The position numbers and the translations under genes are program-made. From Reticulitermes speratus (lineage: Eukaryota; Arthropoda; Insecta; Blattodea; Rhinotermitidae): DNA of 64,000 nucleotides. Positions 1-10,295 of the stretch are shown one piece after another. The stretch's first letter is position 1. Every line of letters begins with the position of its first letter. Below the pieces are notes generated by a model. That model did no database searches. It was not told where the DNA came from and worked only from the letters and a program-made list of their open reading frames with translations. The stretch covers positions 45,316,980 through 45,380,979 of the forward strand of contig JAJKFL010000042.1 of NCBI GenBank assembly GCA_021186555.1, written 5' to 3'.

Positions 1-480
1 CTTCGCCGAATTGGAATCAAACAGCGAGTGAACGTACTGCTTTAGTAATGGAGGACAGGAGACTCGCTAACTTCATCACGGTCACTTTATTGGTTTTATA
101 AACACAGACTGTTGTTGCTTTTGAATTTTTTCAGGCCCCAGGCTTAGTTAGGTAGAGCAGTACACCGCCAGACAGCTTGCTAGCCTGTGGACCCAGCCCT
201 TAGATAAAGAGAGAACGCTTAAATCTAAGAAACCTTTCTGCTCACTGGGGTCGATTCAAAGACCATCTGAACGCAAGTCACGCGATGCACGCAGAGTTAA
301 TCCCCGCTGTTCTTTATGGAGGATTCCATATGTTTAATCTGTGGACGCCGTTGTCTTTCTGTACTCGTATTAGATCTAATGGCATAGCAGTCTCAATTGC
401 AAGACATCCGGGATTCCGCTCACGTCGTGAGCCTTCGTGGCTGGCGATGTGATATTTATGGAACACCTTCCGTAAAGTTA
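1..480. other. unassigned sequence
   Basis: No coding frame or clear repeat was recognised. A segment near 135-200 is faintly tRNA-like but lacks a convincing B box, so it is not called as a SINE. Confidence 0.4.
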
Positions 481-600
481 CCACGGAGCTACAGTCATAA
501 TAACAATAATTATCATTAATGACAACGACATTGACAAAGGGAATTATGATGACAGTATTGATGATAATAGTTACGGGGATGAAAATAAGACAAAAATTAT
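481..600. repeat. AT-rich segment duplicated near 1453-1520
   Basis: The stretch around 545-600 (TTACGGGGATGAAAATAAG...) recurs with few changes at 1455-1500 (TTACGGGAATGAAAATAAGG). Each copy carries its own SINE A in a different place and orientation. This suggests the local segment was duplicated before, or independently of, the SINE insertions. Confidence 0.6.
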
Positions 601-609
601 TAATTATAT

Positions 610-868
610 ATTTTTTTCCAATGGTTCAACAGCCCCTTTTCGGGTGCCTAGGCCTCCTCATTTCGAGGTTTCATGATCACACACTTTAGACACATCACAC
701 TCGGTAGGACTCCTCTGGACGAGTGATCAGCCCGTCGCAGAGACCTCTACAACACACCACACTCACAAGAGACAGACATCCATGCCCCCGGTGGGATTCG
801 AACCCACGATCCTAGTAAGCGAGCGGCCGCAGACCCACGCCTTAGACCGCACGGCCACTGGGATCGGC
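610..868 (-). mobile_element. SINE family A, full length, minus
   Basis: On the minus strand it begins with the tRNA-like head (GCCGATCCCAGTGGCCG), then a perfect B box GGTTCGAATCC, a body, the tail GCTGTTGAACCATTGG and a short poly-A. A perfect 11-bp target duplication ATTAATTATAT flanks it at 599-609 and 869-879. The head resembles a class II (Leu/Ser-type) tRNA gene, so Pol III transcription is expected. It codes for no protein. Confidence 0.9.
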
Positions 869-921
869 ATTAATTATATTATTAATTATAAATAAGTATA
901 ATTATATTACATTATTACATT

Positions 922-1014
922 TTACACCTATCTTCATTTCTGACTGCTGGGGTCGTGAGAAAAAAGTCATTGGTGTAATCTCGGTCGCAGGTCAAAAAAG
1001 GTTAAGGAACGCTG
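922..1014 (+). mobile_element. hAT-type element, right end fragment
   Basis: It ends in AGGTCAAAAAAGGTTAAG followed by GAACGCTG, matching the right terminus of the fuller element at 4639-5149, including the same flank starting CATTAATG. No left terminus is visible here, so this copy is a fragment. Confidence 0.6.
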
Positions 1015-1155
1015 CATTAATGAAATGCTATAGACTAAAGGCTGAGGGGAATGATTAGACAAGAGAGGGGGAAGTGACAGGAGGGTAAAGAGAAATGCAT
1101 AATGAGAGTTTCATAATTTATACCACATCCTGTATATTATTAGCGTGATTAGATT
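1015..1155 (+). repeat. flank repeat, copy 1 (second copy at 5150-5291)
   Basis: This sequence follows the hAT right end in both places and is nearly identical between them. It reads through TGCTATAGACTAAAGGC, a GAGAGGGGGAAG run and CCTGTATATTATTAGCG. Identity continuing past the transposon end means the transposon and flank moved together or were duplicated as a block. Confidence 0.7.
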
Positions 1156-1191
1156 GACAATGAGAATTCTGACGGCACTATTGATGATGAT

Positions 1192-1452
1192 GCCGATCCC
1201 AGTGGCCGCGCGGTCCAAGGCGTGGGTCTTCGGCCGCTCGCTTACTAGGATCGTGGGTTCGAATCCCACCGGAGGCATGGATGTCTGTCTGTTGTGAGTG
1301 TTGTGTGTTGTCAGGCAGAGGTCTCTGCGACGGGCTGATCACTCGTCCAGAGGAGTCCTACCGAGTGTGGTGTGTTTGAGTGTGATCGTGAAGCCTCGAA
1401 ATGAGGAGGCCTAGGCCCCCAAGGGGCTGTCGAGCCATTGGAAAAAAAAAGT
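1192..1452 (+). mobile_element. SINE family A, full length, plus
   Basis: The head GCCGATCCCAGTGGCCGC begins at 1192. The A-box region TGGCCGCGCGGTC and B box GGTTCGAATCC are present, and the tail GGGGCTGTCGAGCCATTGG is followed by nine A. A perfect 12-bp target duplication ATTGATGATGAT lies at 1180-1191 and 1453-1464. This is one of the best copies for defining the family ends. Confidence 0.93.
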
Positions 1453-1800
1453 ATTGATGATGATAGTTACGGGAATGAAAATAAGGCAAAAATTAATTAT
1501 ATTAATTATAAATATATTATATCGTTATATCATATTAATTATTTCATTAATTATTAATTATATTAATAAAAATAGCAACAGTTTCGACCAATTATATTAT
1601 TATTGCTATTATTATTCAATTCAATTCAATTCAATTATTCACAATGCAAATAGTCACACTTACATTCAGTTCAATAACGTGAAGTGTCCCAATGAATTAT
1701 TGAATTATCCTTTTGTCAGTTTCGTATTTGTTTCATTATGTGCCCTGTTTATTGTTCCTTCTTATTTCTGTTTTACGTTTTGCTGTTTCTGTTATTAGGA
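1453..1800. repeat. AT-rich duplicated segment with (AATTC)n
   Basis: It contains the second copy of the 545-600 segment, long A/T-only stretches and an AATTC pentamer run near 1616-1638. The 114-codon open frame over this stretch is low complexity (I, N, Y, F) and is not a credible gene. Confidence 0.5.
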
Positions 1801-2260
1801 CATTTTGACTTCTTACAGCACGTCTATAAATAATAACTGAATTATTATTATTAGAGTTCTTCCTCGTAATTTCAGAAACTCCTCCCTGTTCACTGCTACC
1901 TGTAACAACTCTCCGTCTGCTAGATGTGTTTCGGCTGCTAACCGCTTGTGCACAGACGTCGATATCTTTAGCAAACCGTTACTTCATTAAAACAGATTCT
2001 GCGCTAATCTGCAGCGTTTTTAAATAAACTTATCTGAGTTTTTTCAGTGTATAAGGGTTTTACCCCAGTACTTTTATATTGCTTTTTTCCTGCAATGTTG
2101 TTTTTGTTTTGTTTTTCTAGTGTTTTGTTCTTGTATGTTTGTAGTTTTTTTGTGTTTTGTGTCTGTGTGCTGGCTTTATAATAGGCATTTGTGCCGTTAA
2201 GTCTGCACGTTAATAAATACCCACTGAATTATTATTATTATTATTATTATTATTGGATTT
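1801..2260 (+). mobile_element. LINE 3'-tail fragment ending in (ATT)n
   Basis: T- and G-rich 3'-UTR-like sequence runs to CTGCACGTTAATAAATAC, then CACTGAATTATTATT. The same end motif recurs at 2400-2460 and 3063-3120, always followed by ATT repeats. This is the expected form of 5'-truncated non-LTR retrotransposon tails. No ORF2 sequence is retained, so the clade cannot be assigned. Confidence 0.55.
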
Positions 2261-2439
2261 CTGCCCCAGTAATTCTTTTATATTGTTTTTCTACATATTT
2301 GTTTTGTTTTGTTTCTTTAGTGTTTTGTCTTGTGTATTTGAACTGTTTTGTGTTTTATTTGTGTTTTTGTGCTGGCTTTGTATTTGGCACTTGTGCTGTT
2401 AATTCTGCACGTTAATAAATACCCACTGAATTTCACTGA

Positions 2440-2470
<31 letters not shown>
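2255..2470 (+). mobile_element. LINE 3'-tail fragment, copy 2
   Basis: Nearly identical to 2915-3105: TTTCTGCCCCAGTAATTC, a TTTTGT-rich middle, GTGCTGGCTTTGTATTTGG and the CACGTTAATAAATAC end, then (ATT)n. The open frame inside is a product of T-rich sequence. Confidence 0.65.
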
Positions 2471-2472
<2 letters not shown>

Positions 2473-2915
2473 AATTGGCCATCTGGCTGTTGACTCGGCA
2501 CATTAATAAACCAGAATTGAATTGAATTGAATTGAATTATTATTGGTCTACGAGTTCCCACTCGGAACCTCCGAGACTTTTCTTTGTTTCATGTCAGCTC
2601 ATATTATAAAAATTGTCCCTCCGGCCGGTGTGTAACTGCGGCAAATTCTATTTGTAATCATATGGATGTTTTCAGAAGGGAATTTGTTACACTTAGTCAG
2701 ATGTAATAATTTATTACATTATTTTAAGGTGTTCTTATTAATTATCTAAGCAAGTTATTGTTTGTTTGTTTTGGTTGTGTTTGTTTTATTTTGTCTGTTT
2801 ATTGTCCGTTATTTGTGTTTGTATGTTGTGCTGTTTGTGTAATTGGCCTTCTGGCTGTTGATTCGGCACATTGATAAACTAGAATTGAATTGAATTGAAT
2901 TGAATTGAATTATTG
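2470..2915 (+). mobile_element. two LINE-like 3' tails ending in (GAATT)n
   Basis: Two related ends are seen: TTGGCCATCTGGCTGTTGA with TTAATAAACCAG then GAATT repeats (2470-2540), and TTGGCCTTCTGGCTGTTGA with TTGATAAACTAG then GAATT repeats (about 2744-2915). The pentamer tail separates this family from the (ATT)n family beside it. Confidence 0.6.
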
Positions 2916-3130
2916 GATTTCTGCCCCAGTAATTCTTTTATATTGTTTTTCTACATATTTGTTTTGTTTTGTTTCTTTAGTGTTTTGTCTTGTGTATTTG
3001 TACTGTTTTGTGTTTTATTTGTGTTTTTGTGCTGGCTTTGTATTTGGCACTTGTGCTGTTACGTCTGCACGTTAATAAATACACATTGAATTGGATTATT
3101 ATTATTATTATTGTTATTATTATTATTATA
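2915..3130 (+). mobile_element. LINE 3'-tail fragment, copy 3
   Basis: Near-copy of 2255-2440, again ending in CTGCACGTTAATAAATAC and an ATT array. It abuts the GAATT tail of the preceding fragment, suggesting repeated insertion into the tails of earlier copies. Confidence 0.65.
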
Positions 3131-3194
3131 GCAGCACAGGCTATACCGAAAGGGTATAAAAATTATATGAAAGATGGAAAGGCCATTTCTCAGT

Positions 3195-3290
3195 TGAACC
3201 TTACGGCCGAGACTGCCTGCACTGTCCGCGGTAAAAGGCTAGCGACTAACCGTCCTAACCAAGGCATGGCCCATCAGAAAGTATAAGACC
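3195..3290 (-). mobile_element. possible SINE H head fragment
   Basis: On the minus strand GGCCATGCCTTGGTTAGG and GGTTAGTCGCTAG resemble the head of the SINE H copies at 32983 and 33842 (GCCATGGCTCAGGCGGTTAG). The B box is not clear, so this is a decayed fragment at best. Confidence 0.35.
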
Positions 3291-3436
3291 ATCTGTAATG
3301 CAAAGGGAATATTTAAATTGGTAATTAACATTAGGACGTGAGGGTGTGTTTTGGATTCATCTAGTTCAGAACGGGGCCCAATGGGAGGCTTCTTGTGAAC
3401 ACGATAATGAAACTTCCGGTTACATATCTTTCTTCT

Positions 3437-3652
3437 TCTTCTTTTCCTGTGGCGCAACAGCCAAATTCGAGCCCAGGCCGCCTCATTGTGCAGGTTTCTA
3501 GATCACACACAATTAGAGGCTGCTACGTACACAACACACAACAAACAAACACAACACAAACATCCATGCCCTCGGCGGGATTCAAACCCACAATCCCAGC
3601 AAGCAAGCGTCCGTAGACCCACGCCTTAGACCGCTCGGCCACTGGGATCGGC
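3437..3652 (-). mobile_element. SINE family A, variant subfamily, minus
   Basis: The tRNA-like head is recognisable on the minus strand, ending at 3652. The 3' part differs from the main type: the tail is GGCTGTTGCGCCACAGG followed by AAG repeats, and part of the body is missing. The copy at 21746-22003 shares several of these differences, so they form a subfamily. Confidence 0.75.
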
Positions 3653-3848
3653 AACCAATTATACAGAAGACCATATGTTGAATTAAATCTCATATGTTTA
3701 AGGGACACAAAGGCACAACTGCTCCTTCCGTAAATAAGACACGAAGGGAAATCAGTCCAGAAGCTTTAAAGATGTCGCGGTCATCAGACGACTTAAGATT
3801 TGAGTTCTCGTGCTGCTGAGTATTACGGTTAGAGTTATATGACATTTT

Positions 3849-3974
3849 ACGCCGTGTAGTGTGGTACCAATTTCCTGCAGAAACCTATTGCCTCCATATT
3901 CAGATTAGATTCTGAAGATGGAGGCAATAAATTCCTCCGAAATTTTACTTTCCATTTACCACAACACACGGCGT
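3849..3974. mobile_element. decayed foldback element with hammerhead-like motif
   Basis: The ends are inverted (ACGCCGTGTAGTGTGG and CCACAACACACGGCGT) and match the ends of the foldbacks at 60352 and 62681. The centre has TTGCCTCCATATTCAG facing CTGAAGATGGAGGCAA, then CCTCCGAAA. The spacing CTGAAGA, T, helix II, GAAA is kept, but helices I and III are not convincing. Confidence 0.6.
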
Positions 3975-4010
3975 GACTTATCAAAATATTGCAATGTTAT
4001 TACTTGGTTA

Positions 4011-4310
4011 GGGGGCCGGTGTAACGTAATTGGTACAGCGACTACGCCACGAGATAGACGGTCCGGGTTCCAATCCCGATAGAGGCGAGATATTTTTTCT
4101 CCTCCAAAACGTCCAGATCGACTCTGGAGCCTACCCAGTCTCCTATTCAGTAAGATACGGCGTTCTTTCCTAAGGTTAAAGCGGCTGGGGCGTGACGTTA
4201 ACCATTCACCTTCATCCAGTGCCGAGGTTAAGAATGAGTTGAGCCATACCTCTACTCCCTCTAATGCGTTCAGGACGTGGGCAGGGAATACCTTACGTTT
4301 ACTTTACTTG
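4011..4310 (+). mobile_element. SINE family B, plus, diverged
   Basis: It has a tRNA-like head with B-box-like GGGTTCCAATCCC, then GGCGAGATAT, the core CCTACCCAGTCTCC, TTAAAGCGGCTGGGGCG and a CTCTACTCCC motif near the end. The order of blocks matches the well-flanked copy at 12028-12328. Diverged, so older than that copy. Confidence 0.75.
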
Positions 4311-4638
4311 GTTACGCTTTTGAGATCAGACACACGTCCTGAAGAACGTCGGGTACGTTCCCGATTCACAGTCTTCGTTCTGGCAGCGGCGCACGTGACG
4401 CACGTGGCCATCTTGAGAGACTACCGTCAGTAATGCAATAAAGCAATCAATCACCCTCGACATTGCTATCAATCGATATACACTGAACATCGACTGTCGC
4501 CGTACAATGCTAGTATACAGGCCTCACGTAAGACACAATACATTACAGCCTTAACTTCCCGCCCGCTATCTAAAAATATAAACCACAATACCGACTCATG
4601 TTTTATATGGGTGTGGAACTTGGTCTCTTAGATTAAGG
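4311..4638. other. unassigned sequence
   Basis: No gene or family recognised. The last eight bases (GATTAAGG, 4631-4638) are the likely left target duplication of the hAT element that follows. Confidence 0.4.
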
Positions 4639-5149
4639 CAGCGTTTCTCAACCTACAGGCCGCGAAGCTGTTCTGAATGGATCACGAAACGATGATTTTG
4701 ATGATTTTACAACATATAAGTTTATATTTCATTAATCATTAAAATATCAATTAATTACACTAATTAATGTATTTTTAGCCGATCCCAGTGGCCGCGCGGT
4801 CTAAGGCGTGGGTCTTCGGCCGCTCGCTTACTAGGATTGTGGGTTCGAATCCCACCGGGGCATGGATGTCTGTCTGTTGTGAGTGTTGTGTGTTGTCAGG
4901 TAGAGGTCTCTGCGACGAGCTGATCACTCGTCCAGAGGAGTCCTACCGACTGTAGTGTGTCTCAAATGTGTGTGATCGTGAAACCTCGACGAAACGAGGA
5001 GGCCCAGGCCCACATAGGGCTGTCGAGCCATAGGAAAAAAATGTTTTTTTTTTATTTTACATCTATCTTTATTTCTGACTGCTGGGGTCGTGAGAAAAAA
5101 GTCATTGGTGTAATCTCGGTCGCAGGTCAAAAAAGGTTAAGGAACGCTG
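4639..5149. mobile_element. non-autonomous hAT element with nested SINE A
   Basis: The left end CAGCGTTTCTCAACCT mirrors the right end AGGTTAAGGAACGCTG. Flanking 8-mers GATTAAGG and CATTAATG agree at 6 of 8 positions, as expected for an old hAT 8-bp duplication. Without the SINE at 4778-5040 the element is about 250 bp. It keeps no transposase frame. Confidence 0.7.
4778..5040 (+). mobile_element. SINE family A nested in hAT element
   Basis: Head GCCGATCCCAGTGGCCGC, B box GGTTCGAATCC and tail GGGCTGTCGAGCCATAGG with poly-A. It lies inside the hAT shell, so it is the younger insertion. The flanks ATGTATTTTTA and ATGTTTTTTTT may be an imperfect target duplication. Confidence 0.88.
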
Positions 5150-5291
5150 CATTAATGAAATGCTATAGACTAAAGGCTGAGGGGAATGATTAGACAAGAG
5201 AGGGGGAAGTGACAGGAGGGTAAAGAAAACTGCATAATAAGGAGCTTCATAATTTATACCACACCCTGTATATTATTAGCGTGATTAGATC
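5150..5291 (+). repeat. flank repeat, copy 2 (first copy at 1015-1155)
   Basis: Near-identical to 1015-1155 and in the same orientation relative to the hAT right end. A LINE 3'-end fragment starts immediately afterwards. Confidence 0.7.
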
Positions 5292-5525
5292 ACGCATGAT
5301 TAGATGGGCAGGTCTTGTGGCAGGCAAGACAGAGATGGGAAATACACAAATATAGGACAGGGACTACTAAGAAGATAGGATAACAAGATGGATCTTAAAG
5401 AAATAAGAAAAAAAGGAGAAGGAATATATTCCTATGGTTCAAGATAGGGACAAGATGTAGGCTATTGTGAGTGCGGTAATGAACATCGGGTTGTATAAAC
5501 TAAGGGGAATTTGTTCACGAAGGGA
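5292..5525 (+). pseudogene. LINE (family F) 3'-end fragment, decayed
   Basis: TTAGATGGGCAGGTCTTGTG, ATGGATCTTAAAGAAATAAG and GTGAGTGCGGTAATGAAC follow the order of the 3' end of the LINE at 5526-6300 (WAGHVA, MDL, VSAVMN region). Frame is lost in several places. Confidence 0.6.
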
Positions 5526-6300
5526 CTATGTCTCGCACTCAGAATGCAGGACAAAATCGCAACATGAAGATAGATAATAAATCGTTTGAAAGGGTGGAAC
5601 AGTTCAAATATTTGGGAACAACCCTAACAAATCGAAATTCCATTCAGGAAGAAATTAAGAGCAGATTGAAGTAGGGGAATGCTTGTTATCATTCGGTGCA
5701 GGATCTTGTGTCTTACAGTTTGCTGTACAAAAATACAAAGATTAAGATATACAGAACTATAATTTTGTTGTTGTTTTGTATGGGTGTGAGACTTGGTCTG
5801 TCACACTGAGGGAGGAACATAGGCTGAGGGTGTTCGAGAATAGGTGCTGAGGAGGATATTTGGGCCTAAGAGGGACGAGGTAACAGGGGAGTGGAGAAGA
5901 CTACATAACGAGGAACTTAAAGATCTGTACTCATCACCAAATATTATTCGGGTGTTCAAATCAAGAAGAATGAAGTGGGCGGGGCATGTAGCGCGTACGA
6001 GTGAGGGGAGAGGTGCATACAGTATTTTGGTGGTGAGACCGAAGGATAAGGAGACCAATTGGAAGACCCAGGCGTAGAAGGAAGGATAATATTAAAATGG
6101 ATCTTCGAGAAGTGAGATAGGGGCATGGACTGGATTGATATGGCTCAGGATAGGGACAGGTGGCGGGTTGTTGTGAGTGCGGTAATGAACCTTCGGGTTC
6201 CATAAAACGCGGGGAATTTCTTGACTAGCTGACGACCTGTTAGCTTCTCAAGAAGGACTCTGCTCCATGGAGTTTAGTTAGTTAGCTAGGAGACTCTTAA
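5526..6300 (+). pseudogene. LINE (family F) ORF2 C-terminal part and 3' UTR
   Basis: This is the end of a non-LTR retrotransposon reverse-transcriptase ORF. Readable blocks in order are VEQFKYLGTTLTN (about 5599-5640), KIYRTIIL (5748-5771), [20 protein letters not shown] (5849-5908), KWAGHVART (5972-5998) and the basic PRRR-type patch near 6067. The blocks lie in more than one frame with in-frame stops, so the copy is dead. Its 3' UTR, with GAACCTTCGGGTTCC and a CTTCTCAAGAAGGACTC motif, defines the family end seen at 16625, 27050, 35312 and 42420. Clade not assigned. Confidence 0.85.
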
Positions 6301-7030
6301 CTTCTCAAGAATGACTTTGCTGGGAGGGGTCAGTCCCATCAGGCAAAACTCTGTTTAAGAAGTCCCACTCTCTACTCCGCATCACCTACAGTAACTGTAA
6401 CACGTAATTACATTACGTCTTATAGAGCCGGTTACTGGGGATGTATATACTCGTAAGCACTACGATAATCTCTGGACTCCTCAGTAGTGACGTGGTGCAG
6501 TTTGGTACACTCTGCTGTTTTCGAATCCCTTCACGCCAAGGCAGCCAACCTGCAGGCGTACACTGACTAAGGCACGACTTCCTGTATCCCACAGTTCCAA
6601 CACAACATTCATACCGACGCTGCAAGGTACTTCCGCCGACTGCCGTCGCGTCTCGGCACATCGCCGCCGAAGACCATCAAATGCCACTGCCCTTACGTTA
6701 TCCGTTCGCAATACAACGTTCCAACGGAAAATTCTTCTGCACCAAAATAATTAAGTTAAATTCATGTGAACAGTCAAAGAGCGAATTACACTCTCGAACA
6801 AATGATGATAATGATGAAAGCAATTATAATTAAGATGGGCATAATAATAAATGCAACAAAAAATTGAAAAAAAAACATATCAAGTGCAGACTATGTTAAC
6901 AATTTGAAGAGACAATATAGCACATTATATCAGTGTGACCAATATCGGCAAAAGAATGCATAAAACAATATAGTACAGTGTGTGCTCAACTACAGTACAA
7001 CATATGCAAGGAATTATGGGTAAGATTAGA
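6301..7030. other. unassigned sequence
   Basis: The first 60 bases repeat part of the LINE F tail (CTTCTCAAGAATGACTT). The rest, including the minus-strand open frames around 6413-6711, resembles nothing recognised. A/T-rich from about 6740. Confidence 0.4.
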
Positions 7031-7034
7031 CAAT

Positions 7035-7440
7035 AAACACTGGTATGAGCAAATACCAAAATCAGTAGAAACAAATCATGAATGTAAGGCTATGGAATAA
7101 ACAGGTGTAAAGTGACAGAACCATCCCTAACAATAAAACTGATATCAAAATCCGTGGCAATGAAAAACGGAACATGTATGTTAACAGATGTTGCAATTTA
7201 GAAAACAGCAATGTTATCTAGAAAGAAGCAGAAATTATTTTTGAAGATAAGGACGTTACAATAGAAATACAGTGCATGTGGAATGTAAATACAAAAGTGA
7301 TACAAGTAATAATAGGGGCAACTAGAACGATCTCAAAATCACTACAAAATACCTCAGCAACTACCGTCAAAGCACGAAATCAAGGAACTACACAAAACAG
7401 CCATACTGGGCAAGGCACACTACTGCGGGAAGTACTGATG
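7035..7440 (+). pseudogene. decayed LINE C-terminal domain (restriction-like endonuclease type)
   Basis: Frames read HWYEQIPKSVETNHE (from about 7041), then KTDIKIRGNEK and TCMLTDVAI, then KEAEIIFEDKDVTIEIQ, then MWNVNTKVIQVIIGATR and TISKSLQ. From memory, intact relatives have RPDI...IDVA, the spacing of the PD...D motif of restriction-like endonucleases carried by some LINEs; here P is replaced by T. There are several stops and frame shifts. No start or reverse-transcriptase domain remains. The assignment is a family inference. Confidence 0.7.
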
Positions 7441-7594
7441 TAAATGTACAGAACATTTAACATGAGAAATAACATTATACATGTACCTTAAATTGTAACT
7501 ACAGAATAGCTGCAACACTATATACCCTAGAAACATGGTTTGTTTAAGGTATATAATTGTAAATACCCTCATAAAGGTGATAAATACAATACTA

Positions 7595-7710
7595 TTTTTT
7601 TTCAATGGTTCGACAGCCCCTTTGGGGCCTAGGCCGCCTCATTTTTCGAGGCTTCACGATCACACTCAGACACACCACATTCGGTAGGACTCCTCTGGAC
7701 GAGTGATCAG
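7595..7710 (-). mobile_element. SINE family A, 5'-truncated fragment
   Basis: Only the 3' half remains: poly-A, CCATTG, the cctaggc hairpin and the block to CTGATCACTCGTCCAGAGG. It stops abruptly beside an ACTAAT repeat, so the tRNA head is absent. Confidence 0.8.
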
Positions 7711-8620
7711 CACACTAATACTAATACTAATAATTATTCGTTTTTAATGGCTTATGAGCAATATTTTATCGACTGTGTTCAAGAAAGAAATGTAACAAGC
7801 ATACTTAAATCCAATGAAAAGATTCTGGGGCCCACAGAGCCAAAGTTAGCTACAGTTCCTGTAAAGTCGTGTTATTAGGGGCACGTGCTGTGAATCTCTT
7901 ACTCCTGTGGGATGAAAGGGGTTGGGGGAGACGGGTTGAAAGGGATGAGATTACAAGCTCAGAGATTTTTTTTCCTTAAATCTTATTATTCTTTTCCTAA
8001 CACTCGCGAATTCGGTTTTTCATCTCGGCCCATATTGTTCCTCTGTTCTTTCACTAGACACCCCCCCCCCCCCGGGCCCCCCCGCCCCGCCACAACTACC
8101 CAATCTCCTAACAGTTCGCTCGATTCGTTCCACGGGGGTGCAAATACTACGTATATCGCGGAAATGCTGACGCATGTTTTCCGCCCACCGACACCACCAC
8201 TACCATCACCCCAACCCCCTCCCCTCATTTTATAATCTACAGACGTATATGACGCTGAATTTCATGCAAAAAGCGACTAAGTTACGCCAGTCTACTGTCA
8301 CACCAACAGTTGTTGCATCTAGGTACTTCTGCACCTACACAAAGACTTCACGTCACAGACACTCAAGGAAACAAGATGGCAAAGCCTGTACCCCATAACA
8401 TAATACATAAAATTGCAATAGGCATTCTTTGCAGTGTGTTGTGCTTAAGCTCTGGTTATATAACCTGATTAAACTTTCAACGCCGGCCTCGGTGCACTGT
8501 AGGGGCGTGAATGCATTTCAGGGAACTACAATTTTGGAACACCTACACGTTGCCTAGGCAGCAGCTGGAACTCCAAACCCCAGTGTCATTCAGTGGTTGA
8601 AGCCACAGATTAAGAAGTCC
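7711..8620. other. unassigned sequence with C-rich tract
   Basis: It holds an (ACTAAT)n stub at 7711-7730, a C-rich tract at about 8060-8092 and a proline-coding low-complexity stretch at 8190-8226. The open frames on both strands over 7912-8235 come from the C/G-rich tract and do not look like a gene. Confidence 0.4.
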
Positions 8621-8624
8621 ATTT

Positions 8625-9950
8625 ATGGCCTTAATTACAGCGGAAATTATTATGGCCTTAAGTGCTCGGACCGTATATAGTCTTAATTAAGTGAATTTTA
8701 TTATGGCCGTACGTGCAACGGCCCTTATTATGGCCTTAATTACAGTGAATCTTGTTATGGCCGTACGTGCAACGGCCCTCATTATGGTCTTAATTACAGT
8801 GAATCTTACTACGGCCTTAAGTGCAACGTCCCTTATTATGGCCTTAATTACAGTGAATCTTATTATGGCCTTAAGTGCAACGGCCCTTATTATGGCCTTA
8901 ATTATAGTGAATCTTAGTACAACCTTAAGTGCAACGGCCCTTATTATGGCCCTAATTAGTGAATCTTACTATTGCCTTAAGTGCAACGGTTCTTATATGG
9001 CCTTAATTATAGTAAATCTTAGTATAGCCTTAAGTGCAACGGCCCTTATTATGGCCCTAATTACAGTGAATCTTAATATGGCCTTAATTACAGTAAATCT
9101 TACTATGGCCTTAAGTGCAACGGCACTTATTATGGCCCTAATTAGTGAATCTTACTATTGCCTTAAGTGCAACGGCCTTATTAGGCCTAATTAGTGAATC
9201 TTACTATTGCTTTAAGTGCAACGGCCCTCATGATGGCCCTAATTAGTGAATCTTACTATGCTTAAGTGCAACGGCCTATTATGGCCTTAATTACAGTGGA
9301 TCTATTATGGCCTCAATTACAGTGAATCTTATTATGGCCTTAATTACAGTGAATCTTACTATTGCCTTAAGTGCAACGGCACTTATTATGGCCCTAATTA
9401 GTGAATCTTACTATTGCCTTAAGTGCAACGGCCCTTATTATGGCCCTAAATAGTGAATCTTACTATTGCTTTAAGAGCAACGGCCCTCATTATGGCCCTA
9501 ATTAGTGAATCTTACTATTGCCTTAAGAGCAACGGCCCTCATTATGGCCCTAATTAGTGAATCTTACTATTGCCTTAAGTGCAACGGCCCTCATTATGGC
9601 CTTAATTACAGTGAATCTTATTATGGCCTTGAGTGCAGCGGACCGTATTATGACCTTAATTACAATATGACCTTATTATTGCCTTAAGTATAGTGGATAT
9701 TATTATGGCCTTAAGTACAGTGGACATTATTATGGCCTTAAGTACAGTGGACATTATTATGGCCTTAAGTACAGTGGACATTATTATGGCCTTAATACAG
9801 TGGACATTATTATGGCCTTAAGTACAGTGGACATTATTATGGCCTTAAGTACAGGACATTATTATGGCCTTAAGTACAGTGGACATTATTATGGTCTTAA
9901 GTACAGTGGACATTATTATGGCCTTAAGTACAGTGGACATTATTATGACT
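8625..9950 (+). repeat. 27-bp tandem array in two zones
   Basis: The basic unit is about 27 bp (TTATTATGGCCTTAAGTACA plus about seven bases). From 8640 to 9660 the units alternate between a type with AATTACAGTGAATC and a type with AAGTGCAACGGCC, giving a higher-order period near 53 bp. From 9680 to 9950 a single unit type (CATTATTATGGCC, AAGTACAGTGGA) repeats about 11 times. Because 27 is divisible by three, open frames with a nine-residue repeat run through it. They are not evidence of a protein. Confidence 0.95.
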
Positions 9951-10179
9951 CAGAAGGCGGTAGACGCAAAACTCTCCCCTAAAGATCTTTCAAAATCTCT
10001 GTCCGATCTTTTCCACGCAGACACTACGTCACAGACAGCCGGATTAACGCACTCAACACGTTAGGCATTCTTTGACAAGAACGCCCATAAAGTGCGTCCC
10101 GACTGATCGCACTTGCGTCTCTCTCCGTCAGTGTGGACGGCTTCAGGAGCCAGAGGTCCAGCAGGGCGACAAACCGCAG

Positions 10180-10295
10180 CCCTAGCCACCCTGCATTCGC
10201 AACAGAGACGCTCGCCACTGCGGGTCACAACCGATCACCCGGTCGTGTATCCCGCAGCCTAGTCACTATACTGACTGAGCTACCAAGGATCACAT
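10180..10295 (-). mobile_element. SINE B-like head fragment
   Basis: On the minus strand TGGTAGCTCAGTCAGTATAG followed by GACTAGGCTGCGGGATACA has the layout of the SINE B tRNA head. The body is not recognisable. Confidence 0.5.

Noticed and set aside
1192-1280. tRNA-Leu/Ser gene
   Set aside because: A and B boxes are good, but the clover-leaf is not complete, there are 14 copies with SINE bodies and poly-A tails, and target duplications flank the whole unit. These are SINE heads.
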